64,000 bases of DNA from Thermogemmatispora sp042408735 (GCF_042408735.1 NZ_JBHOQV010000187.1:62001-126000), one strand, 5' to 3'; positions 53,726 through 63,297 are shown, numbered from the stretch's first letter. The notes: generated by a model from the letters alone, not told the origin. Program-made: numbers and translations.

Positions 53726-54043
53726 TCAGGAGCTGCTGCTACTGCTGCTCGAGGAGACGGGGGCGGCGCTGTTGGCGCTTCCCTCGCTCGCTGAGCTGGA
53801 GCTGCTCTCGCTCTCGCTGGACTTGCCGCTTGGGCTGTGCGACGAGCTGTTGCCGTTGGAGCTGGAGCCGTTGTAGTCCGTCTTGTAGAAGCCGTGCCCC
53901 TTGAACACGATGCCTGTGGGGAAGAGCACGCGATGGATCTCGCCGCCACACTGTGGGCAGACCGTTAAAGGATCGTCAGTGATTTTCTGCCAGATCTCGA
54001 AACGATGCTCACATGCCCGGCACGCATATTCATACGTGGGCAT
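53726..54043 (-). CDS. FmdB-type zinc ribbon protein
   Basis: The 105-residue protein begins MPTYEYACRACEHRFE with Cys8 and Cys11, followed by VCPQCGGEIHRV with Cys29 and Cys32, a complete FmdB/CxxC zinc ribbon. FmdB domains are thought to act as small regulatory or adaptor proteins. The C-terminal 45 residues are nearly pure Ser/Asn/Gly, ending in a run of serines, a low-complexity tail common in this family. Its promoter lies about 200 bases upstream with a terminator-like hairpin in between. Confidence 0.88.
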   Translation of the reverse strand: MPTYEYACRACEHRFEIWQKITDDPLTVCPQCGGEIHRVLFPTGIVFKGHGFYKTDYNGSSSNGNSSSHSPSGKSSESESSSSSASEGSANSAAPVSSSSSSSSS

Positions 54044-54157
54044 AGGGTGCTGTCACCTCCGCGCCAGAACATGGCTCAACACTCGGGAAGGACAGGAGCA
54101 GGAGGTCGAGGTCTGACTCCCTCCCCTTCTTTCTTCCTTCCTTCCTTCCCTCATACA

Positions 54158-54272
54158 TAAGAAACAAGAGGGAAAGCGTTGCCGCTTTCCTCCCATGACA
54201 AGAGAGCGTCTGCTTCTTTTACGAGAGAGATGCTCTACATTAAATAGTAATCGCCAATCTCTCCGTTGTCAA
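54158..54272 (-). promoter_or_regulatory. Promoter plus terminator-like hairpin upstream of the FmdB gene
   Basis: On the minus strand a perfect TTGACA (54272-54267) is followed after 17 bases by TACTAT (54249-54244), with a start predicted near 54237. About 50 bases on, GGAAAGCG (54171-54178) pairs with CGCTTTCC (54183-54190) over a 4-base loop, and the minus-strand sequence after it is T-rich (TTGTTTCTT). This makes a transcript of about 75 bases, either an attenuated leader of the FmdB gene or a small RNA. The same hairpin could also end the uvrC transcript. Confidence 0.5.
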
Positions 54273-54422
54273 TCGAAGGCCAGGAGTGCTAGCGCTCGTC
54301 GGACGGCGCCGGCAGAGGAGAGAGGCCAGGCGTGAGCTGGCGTGGGCTGACGCGGGCCGCCGCCGGCTGCCCATCCGTCCGTCCGTCTGCCTGCCCGCCC
54401 TTCCTCCCTGGCCACTTCGGAC

Positions 54423-56414
54423 CTACCGGCCGATGTATTCTTTGACCTTCTCGGCGGCGGCCCGCGTCATGCCTTCAACGGCGGCCAGCTCTTCGATGCT
54501 GGCCTGGCTGATGGCCTGCAGCGAGCCGAAGTGCTTGAGGAGGGCCTGCTTGCGCCGGGGACCGATGCCCGGGATTTCGTCGAGCTGCGATTTGAAGGTG
54601 CGCTGACTGCGCAGCTTGCGATGGTAGGTGATGCCGAAGCGGTGCGCCTCGTCGCGGATGCGCTGCAGCAGGTAGAGGCCCTGGGAGCTGCGCGGCAGGC
54701 GCAGCGGCTCGCTGGCTCCGGGCAGATAGATCTCTTCGGCGGTCGGCAGGCGGCTGTGCGAGCCTTCTTCTTTGGCCAGGCCGATGACGGGAACTTCGAC
54801 GTGCAGCTCCTGCAGGACCTGGAGGGCGGCGTTGAGCTGAGCTTTGCCGCCGTCGATGACGATCAGGTCCGGCAGGGGCCAGTCGTGGCTGAAGCCGGCT
54901 GCCTGCCCTTCGGCGTTCTCGACGCCGCTCGCCAGGCTGTCGCCGTCAGGGCCGGCCTCGCCTCCCCCGGGAGGGGCCGGCGAGGGGGGCGGCTGCGGCT
55001 CGCGGCGGAAGCGCCGTCGCAGGATCTCTTGATGGCTGGCCGGGTCGTTGGCTCCCTCGACGCTCTTGATGCGGAAGCGCCGGTACTCCGCTGGCTTGGG
55101 GCGCCCGCCCTCGAAGACGACCATCGCCCCAACGGAGCTGCTGCCCTGGATGTTGGAGATGTCGTAGCATTCGATGCGCTGGGGCGGAGTCACCAGGTTG
55201 AGGGCGGCCTGCAGCTCTTCGAGGGCCAGTTGCGTCTTCTGGCTGTCGCTGAGCCATTTGATGCGCTGCTGCTCCAGCACTTCCTGGGCGTTCTGTTTGA
55301 CTAGCTCGATCAGGCTGCGCTTCTCGCCGCGGCGCGGCACACTCAGGCTGACGGCCTTCCCTCTCCGGCTCCGGAGCCAGGCGAGCAGCATGTCGCGGTC
55401 GTCTGGCTCGACTTCCAGGACGATTTCGGCCGGTATGTGGGGCGCGCTCTCGTAGAATTGTTGCAGGAAGGAGGCCATGATCTCGCCCGGGCTGCTGTCG
55501 CGCGTGCCCTGCAGGATGAAGTATTCGCGCCCGATGAGCTTGCCGGCGCGGAAAAAGAAGACCTGGGCGCAGGTTTCGTCTTCGGCGCTGGCCAGGGCGA
55601 CGACGTCCTGGTCTTCTTGCCCTTCGGTGTTGATGATGCGCTGCTTCTCCAGAACGTGCTCGACGGCGCGGATGCGGTCGCGCAGGCGGGCCGCTTCTTC
55701 GAAGTTGAGGGCTTCGGCGGCCTCGTGCATGCGAGCCTCGAGCCGCTTGAGCACCTCCTCGTGCTTGCCCTCGAGGAAGAGGATGACCTGGGCGATGATG
55801 GCGTCGTAGTCTTCGCGCGTGGCGTAGCCGACGCAGGGGGCCAGGCAGCGGTGAATGTAGTACTGGGTGCAGGGTCGGTTCAGGTACTTCGGCTTCCAGC
55901 CCGCCGGCTGCTGGCCGTTGCGTGGCGGGGCCCAGGCGCTGCCGTCGTAGCGGCAGGTGCGGAAGGGAAAGAGCTTGTTGAGCAGGTCAAGGGTGGCGTC
56001 GACGGCGGCTGAGCTGGTGTATGGCCCAAAGTAGCGGTTGCCGTCGCGCTGGTAGTTGCGCACGCGGTAGACGCGCGGAAAGTCTTCGCTCAAGGCGACT
56101 TTGATGTAGGGATAGTTCTTGTCGTCGCGCAGCAGGACGTTGTATTTGGGACGGTATTGCTTGATGTAGTTGCTTTCCAGTACCAGGGCCTCGATTTCGT
56201 TTTCGACGACGACGTATTCGATGTCGTCGACACGGGCGACCATGCTGCGGTTCTTGGGACTGAGGTCGGCGGATTCTTGAAAGTAGGAGCGAACGCGCTG
56301 GTGCAGTGAGACGGCCTTGCCGACGTAGATGATTTGCCCCTGGGCATCTTTCATGAGATAGATGCCGGGTTTATGGGGCAGACTGTTGAGGACGCTGCGA
56401 ATTTTTTCGTTCAT
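54423..56414 (-). CDS. uvrC: UvrABC system protein C
   Basis: UvrC makes the two cuts around bulky DNA lesions during nucleotide excision repair. The 663-residue protein has the GIY-YIG nuclease domain (KPGIYLMKDAQGQIIYVGKA), the Cys-rich RPCTQYYIHRCLAPC segment, a UVR motif (MHEAAEALNFEEAARLRDRIRAVE), the RNase H-like domain with ECYDISNIQGSSSVGAMVVF and LIVIDGGKAQLNAAL, and C-terminal helix-hairpin-helix motifs (IPGIGPRRKQALLKHFGSL). The start at 56414 gives the family N-terminus (MNEKIRSVLNSLP); the upstream frame is low-complexity. A Gly/Pro-rich insert of about 45 residues interrupts the RNase H-like region. Confidence 0.96.
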   Translation of the reverse strand: MNEKIRSVLNSLPHKPGIYLMKDAQGQIIYVGKAVSLHQRVRSYFQESADLSPKNRSMVARVDDIEYVVVENEIEALVLESNYIKQYRPKYNVLLRDDKNYPYIKVALSEDFPRVYRVRNYQRDGNRYFGPYTSSAAVDATLDLLNKLFPFRTCRYDGSAWAPPRNGQQPAGWKPKYLNRPCTQYYIHRCLAPCVGYATREDYDAIIAQVILFLEGKHEEVLKRLEARMHEAAEALNFEEAARLRDRIRAVEHVLEKQRIINTEGQEDQDVVALASAEDETCAQVFFFRAGKLIGREYFILQGTRDSSPGEIMASFLQQFYESAPHIPAEIVLEVEPDDRDMLLAWLRSRRGKAVSLSVPRRGEKRSLIELVKQNAQEVLEQQRIKWLSDSQKTQLALEELQAALNLVTPPQRIECYDISNIQGSSSVGAMVVFEGGRPKPAEYRRFRIKSVEGANDPASHQEILRRRFRREPQPPPSPAPPGGGEAGPDGDSLASGVENAEGQAAGFSHDWPLPDLIVIDGGKAQLNAALQVLQELHVEVPVIGLAKEEGSHSRLPTAEEIYLPGASEPLRLPRSSQGLYLLQRIRDEAHRFGITYHRKLRSQRTFKSQLDEIPGIGPRRKQALLKHFGSLQAISQASIEELAAVEGMTRAAAEKVKEYIGR

Positions 56415-56808
56415 GTCTGGCTGCCTGCTCTTGGGCGTTGGGTTGTTGGTTGGTGTTGGTTGACCTGGGCCGGGGCCTGTGCCGCCTCTGGGCTTGCTCC
56501 GAAAGGCTAGCCTTCTCATTTTATATCATAGCGGGAAGGGGGCTGGTGCGGGTCAGGCCGGCGGGCGGCGCGGCGACCCTTCGGTGGCCTCTCTCCCGTT
56601 CGTTGGCTGGCGCCTCCTGCAGGAGGAGGCGAGTGGGCTGGGCCGCCCGCTGGCGAGCGCTTCGGGTTTCTGTGGGGCGCTGGCCCCGCCTCTCCGCTGG
56701 CGGCCCGGCAGCGTGCGAGAACTGGCTGAGCCTGGCTGTGGTGGCTGGCTGGCCGGCTGGCTGGCTGACTGACCGATTGGGGGGCGGGCAGGTGGGCGGG
56801 AACTGGCT
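56415..56808. other. Intergenic region, 394 bases
   Basis: No gene is supported. A minus-strand TATGAT (56530-56525) is a likely -10 of uvrC. A run of GGCT-type tetranucleotides lies near 56735-56770, right after the end of the TIR-STAND gene. Confidence 0.4.
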
Positions 56809-59800
56809 TCAGGTCCAGGCCCCGGTCAGGAAGCTCTCGACCTCGGCAAAGGCCGCGCCGAGGGCCAGCCCCAGCTCCGGCGCCAGCTCGAGCAGTCCGC
56901 CAACGAGCGGGAAGAGCCGCAGGGCTTGCTCGCGCGTGCTGACGCGCGACCAGGCCCACTGCACCAGGCGCAGCAGCTCCTCATGGGCGCCGACCTCGCT
57001 CAGGGCCTGGCCGAGGGCAAGCAGGACCTGGGCCTGCCCTTCTTCGTCGGGGATGGTCTCAGCGCTGCGCCGCACCTCGTCCCAGCTCTGGCGAGCCTGA
57101 GCGCGCTGCCCGGCCCGCGCCAGGGCCTGTCCCAGGGCCGCTAAAGCCTGCGCCCGCTCTGTCTCGGGGCCGATGGTCCGGCACAGGCGGGCGGCCTCGT
57201 CCCAATGCCCGGCCTCGGCCAGGGCCGCGGCCAGCCTGGCCCGCAGGGTTGCCTCTCTCCAGCTATGGGGGATGTGGGGGAGGAGCCGCTCGGCCTCCTG
57301 CCATTCCTGGGAGTTGATCAGGGTCTCGCAGAGCGTGGCCAGGGCCTCGGCCTGTCCCCACTCGCCGGCCAGGGAGGCGATGCAGCGCTCGCTCTGCTGC
57401 CAGCAGGAGTGCGCCCGCTCGCGCTCGCCGACGGCCGCGAGGGCCTCTCCCAGGCGGGCGAACAGCTCGGCCCGCTGTACAACGTCCATGCTGGCAATGA
57501 GTCGCTCGCTCTCTTGCCAGCAGTGCTCGGCCCGCCGGCGCCGTTCCGCTGCCTGCTCCTGCTCTGCAGTTTCGGGTGTGGTTTGCAGCCAGCCCTTGCC
57601 GAGAGCGAGCAGGGCCTCGACCCGCTGGCGGGGGAAGGCGATAGCCTGGGAGAGCCGCTCGGCCTCCTCCAGTCGTCCGGCGCCGACCAGCTCCTTCCCG
57701 AGCAGCGCCTGGGCATCGGCCCGCTCCCAGCCCTCGGGGATGCGCCTGACGATGCGCTCGGCCTCCTGCCATTCGCCGGCCTGGGCCAGCTCGCGGGCCA
57801 GGGCCTGGTAGCCATCGGCCTGCCCCCAGGCCATGCTTTCGTGGGCGATCAGTTCTTCGGCCTCGCGCCAGAGCTGGCGGGCGCGCTCCCAGGCTCCGGT
57901 CTGGGCCTGCAGACGTCCCAGGATGGCCAGGGCCTGGCCGCGCTCCCGTCCCTGGGCCAGGCTGCGGATGGTCCGCTCGGCTTCGTCCCAGGTGGCCGGT
58001 GTGGTGGCGCTGCCGGCCAGCAGGGAAAGGATGGCGCTGTACTGCTCGCTCTGTCGGGCCTGGGTGTGGACCAGGCTGACGACCTGTTGCCAGCAGCGGG
58101 CGGCCGCTTCGGGCTGACCGGCCTGGTAGAGGGCGCGCCCGCTGGCGATGAGGGCTTCGGCTCGCTGCTCCCAGTCGCCGATGGCCTGGGCGACCTGGCT
58201 GGCCTCCTGCCAGCGTCCGTGCCTGAGCAGGCTGTGGGTCAGCAGAGCCAGGTCAGCGGCCTGTTCCTTGCCTGCTGGCAGGGTGCGCAGGATGGCCTCG
58301 GCCTGCTGCCAGCAGCGCTGCGCCTCGCTCAGCAGGCCGGCCCGCGCCAGGGCCTGGCCGAGGGCGACGCAGGTGGCGCTCTGCTCGTCGGCGTGCTCGA
58401 GCTGGACCAGGCTGGCTTCGACCTGCTGCCAGTGCTCACGGGCCTGCTCTAGCTGGCCGCGCTCCGCCCGGGCCTGGCCGAGGGCTATCAGGGCCTGCAG
58501 CCGTGGCTGGGGGAGGGCGATGTGGGCGCAGAGGGCCTCGGCTTCGGTCCAGCGCGCGGCCTCTGCCAGGGCCTCCACCAGGGCAAGCTGGGCCTCCGCT
58601 TGCCGCTCATCGTCGGCCATGCGCTCGCTGCTGGCGATGGCCCGCTTCCAGTCGCCGGCGGCGGCCAGGGCCTGGGTCAGGCTGAGCCGGGCCTCGCTCT
58701 GCTGCCACTGCTCGGGGATCAGGTCGCAGAGGCGCTCGGCCTCGCTCCAGTGCTGGCAGGCCACCAGGGCGCGGACCAGGGCCACCAGGGCGCGGGCCTG
58801 TTCCCTGGCGCTGGGCTGGGCGCAGGCCAGGCCCTCGGCTTGCTGCCAGCGGCGCTGCGCCTCTGTCGAGAGGCCGGCTCGCTCCTGCTCGCGTGCGAGG
58901 ATGGCCAGGGCCTCGGCGCGCACGCTGCCGGCCGGCTCGGCCAGGCTGGTCAGGATGGCCTCGGCCTCCGGCCAGCGTCGGGCCTGGGCCAGGACGGCGA
59001 GCAGGGTCAGCCGGACCTCGTTTTGCAGGGTCCCGGCGGGCATGGCTTCGATGATCTCTTCGATCTCGTCGCTCTGACCGGCCTCGGCCAGGCCCTGGGC
59101 GATCTGGAGCAGGGCCTCGGCGCAGAGCTGGGCCGAGGCGATGCGCCGGGCGACGCCGATGGCGGCCCGCCAGAGCTGCAGCGCCGAGTCGCGCCAGCCG
59201 GCCCTGTAGAGACCGGCAGCCAGCTCGCTCAGGAGGGGCGCCAGGCGCTCCGGCTCGCTGCCGGCGCGGGCCACGTCGCAGGCCCGCCAGTAGAGCGGCC
59301 TGTAGTCGCTCGCGGGGGCGCCCTGCTCTTGAAGCTGGCGCGCGATGGCCACCAGGGCCTCGAGCTGGTGCCCCGGCTCGCTCAGCAGGTCGGCCAGGCC
59401 CAGGGCCTCCTGGCGGCGCCCAAGTTGCACCAGCAGGGCGAAGGCTTCCGGCGGGTAGCGCTCGGCCTGGCTGCTGAGGCTGCAGCGCAGGAGGGTGTAG
59501 CGCCAGAGGCGCGGGAGTTGGGCCAGGCCGGTGGCCAGGTCCCAGCCTGCCCAGGCCGCCGCCCGACGCCCAAGGTCGAGGTCGCTGGCGTAGGCCCAGG
59601 TGCTGGGATCAAGCTGGCGAATCTTGTGGTAGCCGTAGTGGCCGGCGTCGAGCAACGCGAAGAGGCCCTCCCAGCGCCGGCCGTGGAAGAGATGGGCGGG
59701 CAGGTGCCGGCGCGCGTAGCGCCGGCGGGCCTCCTCGGCGGGATCGTAGGAGGCTTCTTGCCAGAGCTGCTCGCTGCCGCCGCGCTCGCACCAGGCGGCC

Positions 59801-61440
59801 ATCAGGGCGTGCCAGCGGGCCTCTTCGCTGGCCGTGAAGAGCCAGGATCGGTCCGGCTGCTCTGGATCCTGGCGCAGGTAGTGGCGCAGTTTGAGGTGGT
59901 AGAGGCTGTAGCGCCCGCCGCTGTCGGCGACAAGGAGGCCGCCAAGCTGTTGCAGGGCATCGCGTACCTGGTAGGTGGCTACGGGCTGCTCCGGCCCGCC
60001 CAGGATCTGGCCAAGCTGGCCCGCTTCCAGTGGCTCGCGCGCCACCAGCAGGAGGCCAAGGAGCGGGTAGATGAGGCGCTCCCAAAGGGGATGCTCTTTG
60101 AGGCGCTCGATGGCCAGGGTGAAGAGGGCCTCGGGATCGCTGGAGAGGCGCGCGCTCAGGGCCTCCGGGGTAAGGCCGGGGTCGCGCTCCAGCTCGCGGA
60201 CGATCAGGTCGAGGTAGAGGGTGTTCGGCTCCATCAGGGCGTAGAGCCGCTCGCTGTCGATCGGCGCGAGCTGCAGGCCGTGGGCCTGCAGCAGTTCTTC
60301 GAAATCGGCCCGGCTGAGCGGCGGCAGGCTGTATTCGCGCACCGGCCCGCGCAGGTGCAGGAGCTGCAGGGCGTCGTTGGGACGGGAGCCGAGCACGATG
60401 AGGCAGCCCGGGGGCAGGCGCGAGGGCAGAAAGCCAAGGTGGTGCTTGCCCCCGGCTTCGCGCGGAAGCTGATCGAGACCGTCAATGCAGATCAGGAGGC
60501 GCTCGCCCCGCTCGGATAGCTCTTGCAGGAGGTTGGCAAGGGCGGTCGCCAGAGCGGCGCGGCTGGTGCCGGCCACCAGGAGCGGCGTCGGGTCGAGGCG
60601 CCAGCCGAGGATGAGGCGCGCCAGCAGGTCGCGCAGCAGGGCAACGCTGTGGTCGAGCGGCGGATCCAGCGGCAGGAAGTGATGGGGGACTCGCTCCAGC
60701 CCTTCTTCCTGGACGAGGCGGGCGATGAGGCTGCTCTTGCCCTGGCCGGCCTGGCCGCTGATGATCAGGTAGCCGCCGACGGGCTGTAGCTCGGCGATGT
60801 GCCGGCGAATGGCGGCCAGCTCGGCCTGCCGCCCAACGAAGCCGGCCAGTCGGCTGCCGATGAAGGGCCGGTGATCGATGAGCATGGCGCGCAGGGCCTG
60901 CTCCTGCTCGGGCGTGAAGGGGACAGCCTCCTGGCTGCGCAGACGCTCCCGCCAGCCAACAAAGAGCCGGCGCAGCCCCTCCTCGACGCGATAGAGACCT
61001 TCGTCTGGCTTGTGCCAGCGGGTGAGGGCTTTGGGGGGCCGGCCAGGTGGCAGGGCCTCCAGTTGGCCAAGCGGGGTGTGTTCCCAGGCCACAGGTCTTA
61101 CGATAATGGGAACAAGGACGACCTCTTGCCGGCGCCTGCGCTCCAGGGCTGCCTCCATGTCGCTCAGGCACTCAGGGCTGTCGAGAAAATCGGAGCTGAT
61201 CAGCAGCAGGATCAGGTCGGCGCTCTGGAGGGCGGCCTGCCGCGCACGCTGAACGTCGCTGCCGGCCAGAAACTGCCCCGGCTCCTGTACCTGGGGCGGC
61301 TCCAGGCCGGCCCCGCTGGCGGCCAGGCGCACCCGACGCTTAATGCGCTCGGCCCAGTTCCGGTCTGAGTCGGCATAGCTGATGTAGATCGCCAGGCGCT
61401 GGCGCTGGCTGGCGCTGATGGGGCTGGCGGCTGGCTCCAT
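56809..61440 (-). CDS. TIR-STAND NTPase with a long helical-repeat C-terminus
   Basis: This 1543-residue protein has three parts. Residues about 15-165 are a TIR domain: LAIYISYADSDRNWAERI, LILLLISSDFLDSPECLSDMEAALERR (with a Glu where NADase TIRs carry the catalytic one) and LVPIIVRPVAWEHTPLGQLEALP. Residues about 200-510 are a STAND-type NTPase with FVGRQAELAAIRRHI, the P-loop ISGQAGQGKSSLIARL near 230 and Walker B LLICIDGLDQLP near 315. From about 620 to the end there are many TPR-like helical units of 33-40 residues, with consensus A..LA..L...G.W.EAE. The build matches Avs/TIR-STAND defence proteins, where the repeats sense a phage product and TIR destroys NAD. A regulatory role unrelated to phage cannot be excluded. 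GGAGGAGCAGG directly precedes the ATG. Confidence 0.9.
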   Translation of the reverse strand: MEPAASPISASQRQRLAIYISYADSDRNWAERIKRRVRLAASGAGLEPPQVQEPGQFLAGSDVQRARQAALQSADLILLLISSDFLDSPECLSDMEAALERRRRQEVVLVPIIVRPVAWEHTPLGQLEALPPGRPPKALTRWHKPDEGLYRVEEGLRRLFVGWRERLRSQEAVPFTPEQEQALRAMLIDHRPFIGSRLAGFVGRQAELAAIRRHIAELQPVGGYLIISGQAGQGKSSLIARLVQEEGLERVPHHFLPLDPPLDHSVALLRDLLARLILGWRLDPTPLLVAGTSRAALATALANLLQELSERGERLLICIDGLDQLPREAGGKHHLGFLPSRLPPGCLIVLGSRPNDALQLLHLRGPVREYSLPPLSRADFEELLQAHGLQLAPIDSERLYALMEPNTLYLDLIVRELERDPGLTPEALSARLSSDPEALFTLAIERLKEHPLWERLIYPLLGLLLVAREPLEAGQLGQILGGPEQPVATYQVRDALQQLGGLLVADSGGRYSLYHLKLRHYLRQDPEQPDRSWLFTASEEARWHALMAAWCERGGSEQLWQEASYDPAEEARRRYARRHLPAHLFHGRRWEGLFALLDAGHYGYHKIRQLDPSTWAYASDLDLGRRAAAWAGWDLATGLAQLPRLWRYTLLRCSLSSQAERYPPEAFALLVQLGRRQEALGLADLLSEPGHQLEALVAIARQLQEQGAPASDYRPLYWRACDVARAGSEPERLAPLLSELAAGLYRAGWRDSALQLWRAAIGVARRIASAQLCAEALLQIAQGLAEAGQSDEIEEIIEAMPAGTLQNEVRLTLLAVLAQARRWPEAEAILTSLAEPAGSVRAEALAILAREQERAGLSTEAQRRWQQAEGLACAQPSAREQARALVALVRALVACQHWSEAERLCDLIPEQWQQSEARLSLTQALAAAGDWKRAIASSERMADDERQAEAQLALVEALAEAARWTEAEALCAHIALPQPRLQALIALGQARAERGQLEQAREHWQQVEASLVQLEHADEQSATCVALGQALARAGLLSEAQRCWQQAEAILRTLPAGKEQAADLALLTHSLLRHGRWQEASQVAQAIGDWEQRAEALIASGRALYQAGQPEAAARCWQQVVSLVHTQARQSEQYSAILSLLAGSATTPATWDEAERTIRSLAQGRERGQALAILGRLQAQTGAWERARQLWREAEELIAHESMAWGQADGYQALARELAQAGEWQEAERIVRRIPEGWERADAQALLGKELVGAGRLEEAERLSQAIAFPRQRVEALLALGKGWLQTTPETAEQEQAAERRRRAEHCWQESERLIASMDVVQRAELFARLGEALAAVGERERAHSCWQQSERCIASLAGEWGQAEALATLCETLINSQEWQEAERLLPHIPHSWREATLRARLAAALAEAGHWDEAARLCRTIGPETERAQALAALGQALARAGQRAQARQSWDEVRRSAETIPDEEGQAQVLLALGQALSEVGAHEELLRLVQWAWSRVSTREQALRLFPLVGGLLELAPELGLALGAAFAEVESFLTGAWT

Positions 61441-62121
61441 CCTGCTCCTCCGACCGGTTCAGGCCCGGCAAGGCGGGCGGGCACGGGCCGGACGCTGAGC
61501 GCTACAATACAGGACAGCCCAAGGCGGAGACGCGGAGGACCGGCCCGGGGACCAGCGACTGGCCCTGGCACTCGCTGGCCGGAAGCAGCGCTGGCCCGTG
61601 GCTGCCCGGTCGGTCGCGGGACCGCGGGAGCCTGGAGACCTTGACGGCGGATCGGCAGGGTCCTCTGCCGACCTGCTCCCTTTGAGAAAGCGCTCGCTCA
61701 GGCTCCCCGGGAGGCCCTGCAGGCACGCCTGGCTCGGCCGGCATGGTCCGGTCCAGGTAGGCGTCGGGAGAGATGGCTTCAGGCTCGCTCCCTCCCCGTC
61801 CTGCTGCCTGATGTTGCTCTGCCCGCCTCACGGGGAGAACACCGGCAAACAAACAGGCATGGAAGAGAGCGAGCGCACGATCTCTGCGGCCCGCCTCCGG
61901 CTGGCCCGCCCTCGCTTCATAAAATTGCTTGCTTCTTCTGCGAGTATACCATAGGTTCGGCCTCGGCGCCATCCGGCGACGGGGCATCTTGTGTATGGTA
62001 GAGAGAGGAGACACATCACAAACGATTTCTCGTCGGAGAATGAGGTTTTCCACAAAGTTCTTCCCTAAATGGCGCGCATGCGCTATACTGACAAAAATAT
62101 CTCGCATAAGAGGGGAGAATC
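61441..62121. other. Intergenic region, 681 bases, between divergent TIR-STAND and HTH genes
   Basis: No gene is supported. The palindrome GCGCATGCGC (62074-62083) abuts TATACT (62084-62089), the likely -10 of the HTH gene 33 bases downstream, and may be its operator. Confidence 0.45.
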
Positions 62122-62412
62122 GTGCTTCGGCTGCGCGTGAAAGAGGTCGCACGTGAGAAGGGAATGTCTATGAACCAACTGTCCCATCGGGCAGAGGTCA
62201 GCTATAACATCATCAAGGCCATCTATCGCAATCCCTATCGGCCTACCAATACGGCCACCGTCAACCGCATTGCGCGGGCCTTGGGGGTGCCGACCACCGC
62301 CCTGATGGAGGATGTCTCGGAGGAGGAGATGGTGCGCGAGCAGCGCATCCTGGCGGCGGAGCTGGCCCTGCCCCGACGACCAGGGCGCCGGCCCCGCCAC
62401 CTGATGCCCTAG
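62122..62412 (+). CDS. Short XRE-type HTH protein (copy 1 of 3)
   Basis: The 96-residue protein starts with GTG (SD AGGGGAG 4-5 bases upstream) and reads LRLRVKEVAREKGMSMNQLSHRAEVSY, then NPYRPTNTATVNRIARALGVPTTALMEDV. This is a Cro/C1-type helix-turn-helix of about 65 residues with a short tail (RRPGRRPRHLMP). Two more genes with the same start and core follow at 63400 and 63882. Each stands alone with its own promoter. Such single-domain HTH proteins usually bind DNA as dimers and often regulate themselves. Confidence 0.88.
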   Translation: MLRLRVKEVAREKGMSMNQLSHRAEVSYNIIKAIYRNPYRPTNTATVNRIARALGVPTTALMEDVSEEEMVREQRILAAELALPRRPGRRPRHLMP

Positions 62413-62462
62413 CCAGCCAGCCAGCCAGTCAGTCAGTCAGTCAGCCAGCCAGCCAGCCGGTC
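62411..62462. repeat. AGCC/AGTC tetranucleotide tract
   Basis: About 12 tandem tetranucleotides, AGCC, AGTC and again AGCC types, begin at the stop codon of the HTH gene. Similar tracts occur between other genes in the window. Confidence 0.8.
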
Positions 62463-62786
62463 GGCGAGCAGGCGGAGCGACCACGCCCGGAACCAGACCC
62501 CAGGTGGGCCGCCCGCCGCTCGGCCGGCCAGCCAGGCGCTCAAAAAAGGATGGCGCGCGTGGTGCCGGCGCGCCGGGCCGCCTCCCAATGGCAGCCAGCG
62601 CTCCCACGCGCGCCATCCCGCGGAACACGGGCCATCGTTGCGTTCGGTTAAGCGATCGTGCCGGTGGGGGAGAGGGGCCTTCCTGCTCTCGCGCGGGGTT
62701 GACGGTCCACGAAAGGGGAGCCTTGAGAGCCAGGGGGAGAATGGAAGACCCCTCTTCAGCACGTCAGAGACTCAGAAGACTCAGGC

Positions 62787-63173
62787 TCAGCTCTCACCTC
62801 CTTTCAGGACCGGTCGGATGGGCGGCAGGACCAGGCTCAGGTACTCGCGCAGGTGCTCGCAGTTGGCCAGCACTTGATCGCGCTCCTGGGTGGCGGCAAT
62901 CTTCTGGCGCACCAGCGCGGTGAAGGTGGCGATCGCTTCGGTGATCAGACCCAGCTCCTCCCAACTGAGGACCATCACCTGCCCGCTGAGGATCTGCTCG
63001 ATCTTGAGCAGGGCAAGCTGGATACGGTTCAGGCTGCGATGGCTCACCGCCTGCCCCGCCTGGCCCGACTGCAGATAACGCCCATAAAAGAGGAGGATGT
63101 ACTTGATGGCCTTGAGGTCGTCCTCCCCTACCCCCATCATCACCTGCTTCCCCTCCCGGTTCCCTTCCTGCAT
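62787..63173 (-). CDS. Hypothetical helical protein
   Basis: The 128-residue protein is mostly helical (LKAIKYILLFYGRYLQSGQAGQAV, LNRIQLALLKIEQILSGQVMVLS, TEAIATFTALVRQKIAATQERD). AAAGGAAGTGAG lies upstream of the ATG, and the composition is protein-like, while the overlapping frames are not. No family is recognised. It sits between HTH copies 1 and 2 on the opposite strand. Function unknown. Confidence 0.65.
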   Translation of the reverse strand: MQEGNREGKQVMMGVGEDDLKAIKYILLFYGRYLQSGQAGQAVSHRSLNRIQLALLKIEQILSGQVMVLSWEELGLITEAIATFTALVRQKIAATQERDQVLANCEHLREYLSLVLPPIRPVLKGGES

Positions 63174-63297
63174 TACTCACTTCCTTTCTCTACCTGCAGC
63201 TTGACACTTCCATCAGGCTCCTTCCTCTCACTTGCCATCCTGTCCCTAGCCTACCACGTTCTCCGCGATTAGTCAATAGATATAGCAATAAAAATAA

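Noticed and set aside
57000..59300. Regular repeats resembling a CRISPR or satellite array
   Set aside because: The periodicity is imperfect and in frame, coding for TPR-like helices; there are no identical repeats with unique spacers.
58522..60519. Open frame of 665 codons opposite the TIR-STAND gene
   Set aside because: Gly/Leu/Gln-rich shadow produced by the regular codon pattern of the repeat region.
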